A stretch of 51,823 nucleotides of DNA from an uncultured Akkermansia sp. (GTDB taxonomy: Bacteria > Verrucomicrobiota > Verrucomicrobiia > Verrucomicrobiales > Akkermansiaceae), in contig CANQBZ010000012.1 in assembly GCA_947589295.1 (NCBI GenBank), positions 1-51,823 of the forward strand. The letters run 5' to 3'. Shown here piece after piece: positions 31,449-40,509 of this stretch (its first letter is position 1; each line of letters starts with the position of its first letter). Below the pieces are notes generated by a model. That model saw only the letters and a list, made by a program, of their open reading frames with translations, was not told where the DNA came from and searched no databases. The translations under genes were made by a program, and so were the position numbers.

Positions 31449-31686
31449 AGAAATAATTGTGAATGAGTTTTTACCTCTGCACACATCGTTTGTCCGTGAG
31501 CGCTTCGGTACAAGGACGAGTATATCGAATTTTAAAAACGATGAGCACACGGATATTCGTTTTATATTCATAGAAAATGCTTTGAAAAACCAGTTCCTCT
31601 TCTTCCTCGTCTTTACCCCTTTCAAAATTCTAGGATGTCTCAGAACGCTAACTTACTTAAAAACGAGAAATGATAACATTTTTCCC
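31449..31686 (-). promoter_or_regulatory. upstream region of the first autotransporter
   Basis: The gene-free stretch between the palindrome at 31687-31715 and the autotransporter ATG. A TATACT on the minus strand (about 31520-31525) with a poor -35 is a candidate promoter that would give a leader of about 65 nt. Nothing else recognisable is seen. Confidence 0.35.
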
Positions 31687-31715
31687 TGTACATCTCTTTT
31701 AAAAAGAGGTGTACA
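31687..31715 (-). promoter_or_regulatory. palindrome A upstream of the first autotransporter
   Basis: A 29-nt inverted repeat around 31701: 14-bp arms TGTACATCTCTTTT and AAAAGAGGTGTACA with one T-G pair. The core ACCTCTTTTNAAAAGAGAT, read in the direction of the gene, recurs upstream of the giant autotransporter. It lies about 250 nt before the ATG at 31448. Confidence 0.7.
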
Positions 31716-31797
31716 AGCTCCCATTTTGCGGCAGTTGTTGGCCACAAAAAGCTTACGAACGAGACTTATATAGAGGCGTCTCTCGCGCTTGACAGCG

Positions 31798-31849
31798 AAA
31801 GACCGGCAGCCCCACTCGGGGCTGCCGGTAGCGAGGCAAACTCGCGTTT
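31798..31849 (-). repeat. double-hairpin repeat copy 2, downstream of glnA
   Basis: The same 52 nt as 28617-28668, with G at 31820 instead of A. This copy has an uninterrupted 12-bp stem (ACCGGCAGCCCC / GGGGCTGCCGGT, loop ACTC). It begins 4 nt past the glnA stop. Only CTTTC follows on the minus strand, so as a terminator it is weaker than copy 1. Confidence 0.75.
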
Positions 31850-31853
31850 CAGA

Positions 31854-33956
31854 CTATTTGCTGTGGATGTTGAGCATCTGGGCGTAAGTAGGCACCGGCC
31901 ACAAGTCGGCGTCCACAATGGCTTCGAGGGCATCAACGGTGACGCGGGCGGACTCCATGGCTTCTTTCATGCACACGGGACAGCCCTTATCGATGGCAGC
32001 CTGCAAAGCCTGAACCTTCGCGGGCAACTCGTCGTAGAGTTTGCCCACGGCGTTGGCTTTATCCTCTGCAGCTTTGAGACCGGCTTTGATGCCAGCAGCC
32101 TTGATGGCAGCAATGGTCCCGCAGATTTCTGTCATCTGACCGGCTACGGCCGGAAGATAAATGGTCTGCAACATGTTCAGGCAGGTCTTGGCCTCAATGT
32201 GAATGAGCTTCAGGTAGCTCTCCGCCTGCACCTCCTTGCGGGCCAGCAGCTCGGCCTTGGAGAGGATGTTGTACTTTTTCATGAGCTTGATGGTATCCGG
32301 GCGGGAGAGCACTTCAAGCGCCTCCGGCGTGGTCTTAAGGTGCGGCAAACCGCGGCGCTCAGCCTCCTTAATCCACTCCTGCGAGTAGCCATTGCCATTG
32401 AAGATGATACGGTCGTGCTTCGTGATCATCTCCTTAATCATGGCGCTAACCACGGCGTTGAAATTACGCTTGCCCACAGCAGGTTCAAGCTTGGTGGCCA
32501 CCTCATCCAAGGCTTCGGCCACAATGGTGTTGAGAACGGCCATGGGCCAAGCGCAAGTTTGCGAGGAACCAACGGCACGGAACTCAAACTTGTTCCCGGT
32601 GAAAGCAAAGGGAGAGGTTCTGTTTCGATCGGTCGTGTCTTTCGGGAGGGTTGGCAGCACATCCACGCCCAGCTCCATGGTGGTCTTGGCAGCAGAGCTC
32701 TTGGCGCCGCCGGCCTTGATCTGTTCAATGATGTCGGTGAGCTGATCTCCCAGGAAGATGGAGATGATGGCGGGCGGAGCCTCATTAGCGCCCAGACGAT
32801 GGTCGTTGCCGGCTTTGGAAATCGAAGCGCGCAGCAAATCCGCGTGCTTGTCCACACCTTGGATCACGCAGGCGAGGAAGGTCAGGAAAAGTAAATTGCT
32901 GTGTGGCGTCTTGCCCGGAGAGAAGAGCGACCCAAGTTCCGGGGTGCCGAGCGACCAGTTGTTGTGCTTGCCAGAACCGTTCACGCAAGCGTACGGCTTC
33001 TCGTGCAACAGACAAACGAGGTTAAATTTGAGAGCCTGCCGTTGAAGAATGTCCATAATCATCACGTTGTGGTCCACAGCCACGTTACTCGCCTCGAAGA
33101 GCGGAGCAATTTCAAACTGCGCGGGAGCCACCTCATTGTGACGCGTCTTGGCCGGCACGCCGAGGGCCCACAGCGCGTGATCCACGGAGTTCATGAACTC
33201 CAGCACTCTCTCCTTGATAGAGCCGAAGTAGTGGTCCTCCATCTGCTGATGCTTGGGCGGCAGACACCCGAAAAGGGTGCGCCCGGTCTCAATGAGATCC
33301 GGCCGCTGCAAGTACAAACTGCGATCAATCAGGAAATATTCCTGCTCCGCGCCCAAATTGCTCTCCACACAGCTAGGCTCCACCCCGAAACACCGCAACA
33401 CGCGCGTCGCATGCTTCGACACAGCTACCATCGAACGCAACAGGGGCGTCTTCTTGTCCAAAGCTTCGCCGGTGTACGAACAAAAAGCCGTGGGGATGCA
33501 GAGCGTGGCAGTGTGCTCGGTTCGTTTGATGAACGCCGGAGATGTGGGATCCCATGCCGTGTAGCCGCGAGCTTCAAATGTTGCGCGTATCCCGCCGGAG
33601 GGGAAAGAGGAGGCATCCGGCTCAGCTTGAATGAGGTTCTTGCCGGTGAACTCGCAGATCATGCCCCCCTTCCCGTCCGGTTCCACAAAAGAATCGTGCT
33701 TTTCCGCCGTAGCGTCCGAAAGCGGTTGAAACCAGTGCGTGTAGTGCGTGGCTCCTTTGGAGAGCGCCCACACCTTCATCGCCTGCGCCACTTCATCCGC
33801 TATGCTCATGTCGAGCTTCCCGCCGCGCTGCACCGTGGCAAGCATCTTCTTGAAAGCGCTCTTGGAAAGGTATTTCTCCATTGTTTTGATCCCGAAAGTA
33901 TCGCTGCCGTACAATGCCGTCAACGCCTCTTCTGCACTGGTGTCGTTCGTTTCCAT
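31854..33956 (-). CDS. glnA: glutamine synthetase type III
   Basis: 700 residues, the length of the GSIII (GlnN) group rather than the 450-470 of GSI. It joins ammonium to glutamate with ATP. Typical blocks are [13 protein letters not shown] (metal glutamates), [28 protein letters not shown] and [20 protein letters not shown] is common in Bacteroidota, Verrucomicrobiota and cyanobacteria. The 5' region carries an exact sigma-54 promoter, so the gene is probably switched on by nitrogen limitation through an enhancer-binding activator. Confidence 0.96.
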   Translation of the reverse strand: METNDTSAEEALTALYGSDTFGIKTMEKYLSKSAFKKMLATVQRGGKLDMSIADEVAQAMKVWALSKGATHYTHWFQPLSDATAEKHDSFVEPDGKGGMICEFTGKNLIQAEPDASSFPSGGIRATFEARGYTAWDPTSPAFIKRTEHTATLCIPTAFCSYTGEALDKKTPLLRSMVAVSKHATRVLRCFGVEPSCVESNLGAEQEYFLIDRSLYLQRPDLIETGRTLFGCLPPKHQQMEDHYFGSIKERVLEFMNSVDHALWALGVPAKTRHNEVAPAQFEIAPLFEASNVAVDHNVMIMDILQRQALKFNLVCLLHEKPYACVNGSGKHNNWSLGTPELGSLFSPGKTPHSNLLFLTFLACVIQGVDKHADLLRASISKAGNDHRLGANEAPPAIISIFLGDQLTDIIEQIKAGGAKSSAAKTTMELGVDVLPTLPKDTTDRNRTSPFAFTGNKFEFRAVGSSQTCAWPMAVLNTIVAEALDEVATKLEPAVGKRNFNAVVSAMIKEMITKHDRIIFNGNGYSQEWIKEAERRGLPHLKTTPEALEVLSRPDTIKLMKKYNILSKAELLARKEVQAESYLKLIHIEAKTCLNMLQTIYLPAVAGQMTEICGTIAAIKAAGIKAGLKAAEDKANAVGKLYDELPAKVQALQAAIDKGCPVCMKEAMESARVTVDALEAIVDADLWPVPTYAQMLNIHSK

Positions 33957-33995
33957 AATTCGTTTGGTGGTCGTAGTGGATTTTGGTTACCGAGT

Positions 33996-34010
33996 ACGGC
34001 TCTGAGCCGT
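33996..34010 (-). promoter_or_regulatory. 7-bp hairpin in the glnA leader
   Basis: ACGGCTC and GAGCCGT pair perfectly around a single base. It lies in the predicted leader about 7 nt from the transcription start, and could be an operator or an RNA hairpin protecting the 5' end. Confidence 0.4.
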
Positions 34011-34027
34011 TCTCTTACCCCTACTTC

Positions 34028-34044
34028 TGCAAATGCCGTGCCAA
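34028..34044 (-). promoter_or_regulatory. sigma-54 promoter of glnA
   Basis: TTGGCACGGCATTTGCA on the minus strand matches the -24/-12 consensus (YTGGCACGrNNNTTGCW) at every position. Transcription would start near 34017, leaving a leader of about 60 nt. Confidence 0.9.
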
Positions 34045-34121
34045 CTTATAATTTTTTTCTTCATTTATTCTTTTCCAATCTATTATAAAATCCAACTTTC
34101 CCTCTATCTTTGTTTTATAAG

Positions 34122-34178
34122 TTACAAAAATGTAAAATCTTACTGAAGATCACACAAATTTGTTTAACATTTTTGTAA
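34122..34178. promoter_or_regulatory. 11-bp inverted repeat in the glnA/STAS intergenic region
   Basis: TTACAAAAATG (34122-34132) and CATTTTTGTAA (34168-34178) are perfect inverted copies separated by 35 nt. They are 90-145 nt upstream of the sigma-54 promoter, where activator sites usually lie. Binding is inferred from position only. Confidence 0.45.
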
Positions 34179-34274
34179 AAAAGGAAACCAGCTATCAAGG
34201 AAATGAAAGTGCAAACGAAGGAAAATTGGCTTGCCAATGCAGGCAAAGTTATGTTAGCATGAATAGCAGGAGAT

Positions 34275-34826
34275 ATGGCAGATACAAGCTTAAGATACCA
34301 TGAGTTTGGGGACGGGATGTGGATACGCTGCAACAGCCGGGGATGCTTCATAAACAGTCCCACGCTGAAAGCTATCGCGGAGAAGTACATAGAACATGGA
34401 GGTCAACACATCGTGGTGGATTTAGAATTATGCCCCGGGGTGGACTCGACTTTCATGGGAACACTGGCGGGAATAGCGCGACGCTGCATGGGCGCTGGCG
34501 GAAGCGTAGAGGTAGCGGGAGCCACGGAGAGAACGCGTGGAGCCATGGAAGGGCTGGGGCTGGACATGCTCATAGAAATTGACCCGCCGGGGGCTGCGTG
34601 GCAACAGGACATCGCGACGCGGCGCGCTGTGCTTGCTCAAGAAGAAGCTCAAGGAGGAGAACACGAAGAGCCGCTCAGTGAGATGCAGCGTACACGCCAC
34701 GTGCTTGAGGCGCACAACACGCTGCGCTCGATGAACAGCGAGAATGACGCGGCATTCGGATACGTGTGTGAAACTTTGCAGGAGGACCTGATGCGCCATG
34801 AGAAGCAATATGGGGATGAAAGCTAG
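34275..34826 (+). CDS. STAS-domain protein
   Basis: 183 residues. Residues 1-105 form a STAS fold like anti-sigma factor antagonists: HIVVDLELCPGVDSTFMGTLAGIARR holds the DSTFMG motif, with the serine that is phosphorylated in SpoIIAA-like proteins. The C-terminal 75 residues are charged and helical. This points to a switch in a partner-switching or general signalling path, but no kinase or sigma factor gene is adjacent. AGGAG lies 2 nt before the ATG, one of few Shine-Dalgarno-like motifs in the window. Its end overlaps the next gene. Confidence 0.8.
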   Translation: MADTSLRYHEFGDGMWIRCNSRGCFINSPTLKAIAEKYIEHGGQHIVVDLELCPGVDSTFMGTLAGIARRCMGAGGSVEVAGATERTRGAMEGLGLDMLIEIDPPGAAWQQDIATRRAVLAQEEAQGGEHEEPLSEMQRTRHVLEAHNTLRSMNSENDAAFGYVCETLQEDLMRHEKQYGDES

Positions 34827-36252
34827 CACCCCTGAGGAATACGCGTCGCAATACCGAAGCTTGTTGCAAGCTGTGGCAGATGGGTGTGGTTTGACGGCTG
34901 CAGAAGAAACTCTGCAGGCATCCCCAGGACTGAGCGAAATGGAGGTGCAGAATCTGTGGGCAGTTGGCATGTTCGGTCGTGAATGGGAAAGTGAACATCA
35001 CGGGCACGTCAGCATCCTTCATTATGGGGAATGGAATCGGTCTGCCGGACCTGACTTCCTGTATGCCGAAATCAAAATCAATGGACGAATTGTGCGTGGG
35101 GACATTGAAATTGATCCCAACGTGCAGGCGTGGGAACAACACGGACACGGCGCCAACCCGAACTTCAATCATGTGGTGTTGCATGTGGTGCTCACGCAGC
35201 CGCCGAAGGGCTGGTTCACCCGTAATTCCATGCACACGGAGGTGCCCGTCATCTACCTGAGTCCTGAAAGGATACGAGAAGCCTTGAATATCCAAGAACC
35301 CGCCATTGATGCCATCTGCGGTCGTGGCGACTGGGGTGATCGCACCGAGCTCTGCGCATGCCCTCTGGCGGACATGACGCCCGCTCAAATTGAAAGTCTG
35401 CTCCTGGCGGCTGCGGCTCACCGCATTCAATGCAAACGTCGCCGCTATCGCCGCAAAGCAGCTGTGCTTGGAGAGGCTCAAGCCTCGTACGAGGCATGGG
35501 CGGAATGCTTGGGTTACAGCGCAAACAAAGAACCGATGATCATGCTGGCGCGCCGCGCGCCTCTGAACCGCTTGCGCGGGCTGAATGCCGAAGCCGTGTT
35601 GCTGGGCACAGCCGGGTTCCTCAAACCCGTGCTGCCGAACCGCACTGAGGCCGAAGCTCGTGAATACCACCGTCACGTGTGGGATGCCTGGTGGAAAATA
35701 AAGGATGACTTTGAGCTCGCGGAGCAACGGAAACCCACGTGGCAATTCACCGGCATACGCCCCCCCAACCACCCGCACCGCAGAGTGGCCGCTCTCGCAG
35801 TGAGCGCCGTCCAATGGCATGAGATGATGCCCCTGCTTCGCGCAGCGCACTCCAAACAACTCGTCGGCGCCTTGTGCAACCTGCACCACCCGTTCTGGGA
35901 GCGCCACAGCATGCTTGATTCCCCCGCACGCCAGCGTCCCTGCGCGCTGGTGGGACGCGAGCGCGTCAAAGATTTCCTGTGCAATCATGTGTACGTGCAA
36001 GACGAATCGCGCGAAGCCTGGGTTGCATTCACCTCGTTAATCCGCCCCGCGCAGCCGACCCGCGTCTCTCACTTGGCCAAAAGCCTTTTCGGCCAACGTG
36101 ATGATTTGCGTGGCATTCTTCGCCATGAATACGCTTGCCAGGCTCTGCTGCAAATCGGCACAGACTTTTGCCGCAATGGCTCATGCCGGAATTGTCAATT
36201 CCCAATCCAGCTCAAAGAACTCTGTGTCCCCTCATCAAGAGCATCAATGTGA
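34798..36252 (+). CDS. DUF2851 family protein
   Basis: 484 residues. The N-terminal part shows the DUF2851 pattern LHYGEWNRSAGPDFLYAEIKINGRIVRGDIEID, then HVVLHVVL. The AGPDF...GDIEI arrangement resembles metal-binding residues of restriction-type nucleases, so a nuclease fold is possible; the function is unknown. Other starts in frame at 34810 and 34816 are possible, since the first lies inside the STAS gene. Four cysteines in the C-terminal CRNGSCRNCQ may bind metal. The stop is 2 nt before the next ATG. Confidence 0.85.
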   Translation: MRSNMGMKASTPEEYASQYRSLLQAVADGCGLTAAEETLQASPGLSEMEVQNLWAVGMFGREWESEHHGHVSILHYGEWNRSAGPDFLYAEIKINGRIVRGDIEIDPNVQAWEQHGHGANPNFNHVVLHVVLTQPPKGWFTRNSMHTEVPVIYLSPERIREALNIQEPAIDAICGRGDWGDRTELCACPLADMTPAQIESLLLAAAAHRIQCKRRRYRRKAAVLGEAQASYEAWAECLGYSANKEPMIMLARRAPLNRLRGLNAEAVLLGTAGFLKPVLPNRTEAEAREYHRHVWDAWWKIKDDFELAEQRKPTWQFTGIRPPNHPHRRVAALAVSAVQWHEMMPLLRAAHSKQLVGALCNLHHPFWERHSMLDSPARQRPCALVGRERVKDFLCNHVYVQDESREAWVAFTSLIRPAQPTRVSHLAKSLFGQRDDLRGILRHEYACQALLQIGTDFCRNGSCRNCQFPIQLKELCVPSSRASM

Positions 36253-36254
36253 CA

Positions 36255-37106
36255 ATGGATACCCTGCTCAAATCCGTTTCGCGCACTTTTTACCTGTCCA
36301 TCCACCGCCTGCCGGCGGACATGCGTGCCGGAGTGAGCGTGGGCTACCTGCTGGCAAGAGCAACGGATAGTGTGGCGGATGCAAAGCTCATCCCTCATGC
36401 CGACCGCACCGCCACGCTGATCGCCATGCAAAAAGCCATTGCCGAATCGGCGGATGCCTGCCCTATCCCCGCCGCAATCTGCGCGGCGGCTGACACACCG
36501 GCTGAGGTCGCATTGCTCACCCGTTTCAATGAAGCGCTGCAGGCTCTCTCAAAGCTCCCGCAGCAGCAAGCTTCTCTCGTGCGCGATGTCCTGTCTTCCA
36601 TCCTTCAGGGTCAACTCTGGGACCTGTCGTTTTTTGAGGAGCACTCGCGCGTGCTCTCTGATGAGCAAACTCGCCTGTACACCTATCGCGTGGCAGGCTG
36701 TGTGGGGAGATTCTGGACGCGCCTCGGACGCGCCACGCTGGGAGATGACTTCTGCACAGCAGAAGAGGCCGACGACATGGAAGAAGCTGCCATACGGTAC
36801 GGATGCGGGCTCCAGCTGATCAATATCCTGCGCGACCGCGACGAAGATGCTCGCACGCGCGGCAGAGAATACTTGTGCAGTGATCCGCAGGTATGGATGA
36901 AGCGCGCCGAGCGAGCGATGCAGGATGGTCTGGAGTACGCCCGGCGACTGCGCGGATGGCGGGTGCGCGTGGCCTCCATGCTGCCGGCGTTGCTGGGTCT
37001 CAAAACGCTCGCCAAGCTACGCCGCGCCAAGCCGGGCAAAAAGGTCAAAATCTCACGGCTAGCGGTCTATGGCAGCATCTTGCGCGCCATCCTTGCAGCT
37101 TTGTGA
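36255..37106 (+). CDS. squalene/phytoene synthase family protein
   Basis: 283 residues. It would join two prenyl diphosphates head to head. The two Asp-rich motifs are ATDSVAD (Asp38, Asp42) and LRDRDED (Asp194-Asp198), with the RTFYLSI start and YTYRVAGCVGRFW also typical. It could make squalene for hopanoids or phytoene for carotenoids; no hpn or crt neighbours decide this. It follows DUF2851 after 2 nt, so the two are one operon. The basic C-terminus (RRAKPGKKVKISR) may face the membrane. Confidence 0.9.
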   Translation: MDTLLKSVSRTFYLSIHRLPADMRAGVSVGYLLARATDSVADAKLIPHADRTATLIAMQKAIAESADACPIPAAICAAADTPAEVALLTRFNEALQALSKLPQQQASLVRDVLSSILQGQLWDLSFFEEHSRVLSDEQTRLYTYRVAGCVGRFWTRLGRATLGDDFCTAEEADDMEEAAIRYGCGLQLINILRDRDEDARTRGREYLCSDPQVWMKRAERAMQDGLEYARRLRGWRVRVASMLPALLGLKTLAKLRRAKPGKKVKISRLAVYGSILRAILAAL

Positions 37107-37120
37107 CGCTTCCCGGACGC

Positions 37121-37672
37121 CTACTTGCCCAAATTGAGCATGCGTTTGAGGCGTTTCGCCAGCGTCACTTTGGCCGCGCTGGATACGCGATCGGTGAAGA
37201 GCACGCCGCGCAAATGATCGCACTCGTGCTGCAAACAACGCGCCAACAAGCCGCCGCAATCTATCTCCAGCACCTTCCCATCCAGCTTGTACAACTTCGC
37301 CCGCACGCGGGAGGGGCGCGCCACTTGCGAGCGGATATCGCGCACGCTCAAGCAGCCCTCCGTGCACAGCTCCTCCTTGCCATACGGCTCCAATTCGGGA
37401 TTGATAAAGACGAGCGGCATGATGCTGCGCATGTCCCTTTGCTCCCCATTCACGGTAATTTTCTCGGCAGGCTCCTCATCTTCGGGAACGTCGATGACAA
37501 CAAGCTGAATCCCCAGACCCACCTGCGGAGCGGCCAAGCCTATACCCTGCGCCGCATACATGGTTTCAAGCATGTTCACCGCCAAGGTGTTGTGCTCTAA
37601 CTCCACCTTCTCCACTTTTGCACACACCTCGCGTAGCACATGGTCTCCGTACTGTTTAATCTCGAGCAGCAT
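37121..37672 (-). CDS. def: peptide deformylase
   Basis: 183 residues from MLLEIKQYGD. It removes the formyl group from new proteins. The three motifs are GIGLAAPQVG, EGCLS and QHECDH (the HExxH metal site). The ATG at 37672 is 10 nt past a TAGAAT box; the ATG of TAGAATGACA at 37684 overlaps that box. The ORF convergent with squalene synthase ends 14 nt away. It is divergent from the GH36-like gene. Confidence 0.95.
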   Translation of the reverse strand: MLLEIKQYGDHVLREVCAKVEKVELEHNTLAVNMLETMYAAQGIGLAAPQVGLGIQLVVIDVPEDEEPAEKITVNGEQRDMRSIMPLVFINPELEPYGKEELCTEGCLSVRDIRSQVARPSRVRAKLYKLDGKVLEIDCGGLLARCLQHECDHLRGVLFTDRVSSAAKVTLAKRLKRMLNLGK

Positions 37673-37682
37673 CCTGTCTGTC

Positions 37683-37710
37683 ATTCTACCGCTACGACAT
37701 GCTTTGTCAA
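37683..37710 (-). promoter_or_regulatory. promoter directly abutting def
   Basis: TTGACA (37705-37710), 16 nt, TAGAAT (37683-37688) on the minus strand, 10 nt before the ATG at 37672. Confidence 0.72.
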
Positions 37711-37854
37711 GCACAACCCTCACCTGTTAGCGCAAACCTACTTTGGAGGAAGTGTGTGCAACGCTTTGTGTGGATATGGCCAAACCATAGCTCAAAAAGG
37801 CTTGTCCAAGGACGCAAACCGCGCTTCCAGTCGGCTGTAACCTCGCGTGACCGT

Positions 37855-37883
37855 TTGACAACTCGTACAAAAAAAGGTAGAAT
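37855..37883 (+). promoter_or_regulatory. promoter directly abutting the GH36-like gene
   Basis: TTGACA (37855-37860), 17 nt, TAGAAT (37878-37883), then 8 nt to the ATG at 37892. Confidence 0.8.
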
Positions 37884-37891
37884 GCCTCCGT

Positions 37892-40486
37892 ATGAGAAAA
37901 TGCGTGGCGCTCACTGCTCTGTTATGTACTCTTCACCATATCGTGGGGGTAGCGGTCGCAGATACCATCGTTCAAACGAGCTCTCCCCAAAAAGACTCCG
38001 TCAACGCCGAGAGACGAGTCGTGTGCAGCAAGGATTGGGCCGTCCTCAGCAACGATTGGATAACTGCCCGCTTCCGTGTGGATAAAAAAGGAGGTATCTC
38101 TTTTGATGGCCTGACCGAGCAGAAGACCGGTAAGGCACTGGTTCAACCCGGTACGGATATCCTGTGCGTACAAACGGCGCGTGGTCAATTAATCGCCACC
38201 CGGGACATGAATCTGCTATCATGGGAGGCTGTGTCGTTCCCGGCGGACCCCTCTGCCACACGGACGGCTGAAAAAGAAGAGGGTTGGGGAGTACACGCTG
38301 TGTTGAAAGCCAAGGACGGGGCCTATCAGGTCGATTGGAAAGCCATACTACGAAAGGACTCACACTACTTGCGCCAAGAGTTCGTTATCACCGCCCTACG
38401 TGATACTCTCTTCTCTGCCTTCACGCCGCTCCAGTACGTTTTTGCCGAAGATGCAGGGCAGCCTTCTGTCTCCGGCAATACGACGCATGGCAACCTCGTC
38501 ATAAGCAAACGTCTGTTTGCCGGATTGGAAACCCCAATGTCGTCAATGAGTGTGGGTGGTCAAAGTCAAACTGCCCAGCAGAGCCCGACAAGCTGGTCTC
38601 CGGAATCGTTCCAGGATGTCTTTGCCAATGATATCCCACAGGCTGTACGTGCTGCCTATTCCGAGCTGTGTTCAGAGATGGATGGACCGGCCGTTCGTCA
38701 CGTGAAAGTAGGCGGCGGCGAGCTCGATTTTGCGTCGGGCGGGGATTGCAGCGTCGAGCCCGTCTACAAGGGCGGTTCTCACAAGCTGAATATCATTGCT
38801 GTGAGCCTTACCGACAGCTCCGGCAATATGATAAGCTGCGATGTACACCGTGGGAGCACCGGTGAGAAAAACGTCAACTCTCTGTATTCCCTGCATGTAC
38901 CGTCCCCTGGAACCTACACCCTGCAATATTGGGTGGAAAACATGACAGAATCTATCACGTCCAACGGCGTACTGCGACTATCCCTTCCTCTACGCGAGCA
39001 TACTGATGGACATCTCAGCAACCTGTCAGAGAATGCCATGGTGCGTGGTCAGTGGATACGCAAGGCTCTGCTTCCACGCGGCCAAAGCTGGACTGTTTCC
39101 TCGGTGATCGGTCTTCTGGATACTGAACAACCGCGACGCTCTTTCCTGCGCTACAGTGAACGTGAACGAGCCGTCCCCTACCGCACGATGGTGCATTACA
39201 ATGATTGGTATGAGGTGGGCATCCGCTTGCACGATAACAACGATCCGCGCCAGCGCACCTCTGATGCAATCTGGAAACACATTTTAAAGCGTTGGAAACA
39301 CGAACTCTTTGATAAGCGAAAAACGAGCGTCGACGCTTTCGTGATTGATGATGGCTGGGATGACTTTAACAGTCTGTGGGATTTCCATGTGGGCTTCCCG
39401 AACGGCTTTGCCAACATCAATCGCTCGGCAGGCAAGATGGGAGCCGGCATTGGCACCTGGCTCGGACCGGTCGGCGGTTACGGGCGTTCCAAACAACTGC
39501 GTCTTGCTTTCTGGAATAAAAAGCACCCCCACAATCAAATCACCAATTTTAAGCTCTCCAATCAAGAGTATTTTGACGCTTTCGTAAATCGGTGTTCCGA
39601 AATGATCAAGAAGTACGACATGCGCTACTTCAAATTTGACGGCATCTCCACAAAGTTCCACGCGAACGGGCCTGCCGATTTAGAAGATGCAGAAGGGATC
39701 ATCAACGTCGTGACAGAGCTGAGAAAAAAACGGCCGGACATCTTCATCAACGCCACCGTGGGCACATGGGCCAGCCCGTTCTGGTTCCACTTCGTTGATT
39801 CTGTCTGGCGACAAGAGAACGACTTTGGGCAAGCGGGCAACGCCGGGGACGATCGCGATCGCTGGATCACTTACCGCGACAAATTGGTGTATGAGGTTTT
39901 CGTGCAGGGCGCGCCGCTCTTCCCCATCAACTGCCTCATGACGCACGGCACGATTATCACTCGCAATGGCCCTCCAAAAGTGATGAGTCAAGACCCCGCC
40001 AACTGTGTGAAAGAAATGCGCTCTGCCTTTGGATGTGGCTCCGGATTGCAAGAGGTGTATGCCGATGCCGATCTGCTCGACCAGCAAAACGGCAAGTTGT
40101 GGGATGAACTTGCCGCGTGCATTGCCTGGATTCGTCGCAATGCCGATGTATTGCCCGATGTGCACTGGGTGGGCGGCAACCCGTGGGACGGACACGATGG
40201 CAGCATCTACGGCTGGGCTGCGTGGAACCCCTCGAAATGCACCCTCACCCTGCGTAATTCCTCGGCAACGGAAAAGACATTCCGCACGACGCTGCGAGCT
40301 CTCTTTGAGATTCCTAAGAATAATCGAAGAAAGATCAAACTGCTCAGCTCATATGCCGACCAGCGCGAACTACCCGGTCTCGTAGGAACGCCGTTGGATG
40401 TGGATAGCGAGCTGACTATCACCCTCAACCCCGGCGAGGTCATCGTGATGGAGGGCAAGTCGACCCCGAAAAAGCGCAAGCCGTAG
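37892..40486 (+). CDS. secreted GH36-like glycoside hydrolase
   Basis: 864 residues with a signal peptide (cleavage near 23, VGVAVA-DT). The catalytic barrel shows FVIDDGWDDF at 483-492 and YFKFDGI with Asp583, the nucleophile position of clan GH-D (alpha-galactosidase and alpha-N-acetylgalactosaminidase families GH36/GH27). The N-terminal part (about 25-240) is a beta-sandwich-like region, then a domain at about 250-380 with PGTYTLQYWVENM that could bind sugar. The likely substrate is alpha-linked Gal or GalNAc, as on mucin glycans, but that is inferred. It has its own strong promoter. Confidence 0.78.
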   Translation: MRKCVALTALLCTLHHIVGVAVADTIVQTSSPQKDSVNAERRVVCSKDWAVLSNDWITARFRVDKKGGISFDGLTEQKTGKALVQPGTDILCVQTARGQLIATRDMNLLSWEAVSFPADPSATRTAEKEEGWGVHAVLKAKDGAYQVDWKAILRKDSHYLRQEFVITALRDTLFSAFTPLQYVFAEDAGQPSVSGNTTHGNLVISKRLFAGLETPMSSMSVGGQSQTAQQSPTSWSPESFQDVFANDIPQAVRAAYSELCSEMDGPAVRHVKVGGGELDFASGGDCSVEPVYKGGSHKLNIIAVSLTDSSGNMISCDVHRGSTGEKNVNSLYSLHVPSPGTYTLQYWVENMTESITSNGVLRLSLPLREHTDGHLSNLSENAMVRGQWIRKALLPRGQSWTVSSVIGLLDTEQPRRSFLRYSERERAVPYRTMVHYNDWYEVGIRLHDNNDPRQRTSDAIWKHILKRWKHELFDKRKTSVDAFVIDDGWDDFNSLWDFHVGFPNGFANINRSAGKMGAGIGTWLGPVGGYGRSKQLRLAFWNKKHPHNQITNFKLSNQEYFDAFVNRCSEMIKKYDMRYFKFDGISTKFHANGPADLEDAEGIINVVTELRKKRPDIFINATVGTWASPFWFHFVDSVWRQENDFGQAGNAGDDRDRWITYRDKLVYEVFVQGAPLFPINCLMTHGTIITRNGPPKVMSQDPANCVKEMRSAFGCGSGLQEVYADADLLDQQNGKLWDELAACIAWIRRNADVLPDVHWVGGNPWDGHDGSIYGWAAWNPSKCTLTLRNSSATEKTFRTTLRALFEIPKNNRRKIKLLSSYADQRELPGLVGTPLDVDSELTITLNPGEVIVMEGKSTPKKRKP

Positions 40487-40509
40487 CGTAGTCGTCCGCT
40501 GAATACACC

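Noticed and set aside
32901..34088. Open plus-strand frame of 395 codons opposite glnA
   Set aside because: It lies fully antisense to a clear GSIII gene, and its predicted protein is His/Arg/Leu-rich without domains, as expected for a shadow of a high-GC gene.
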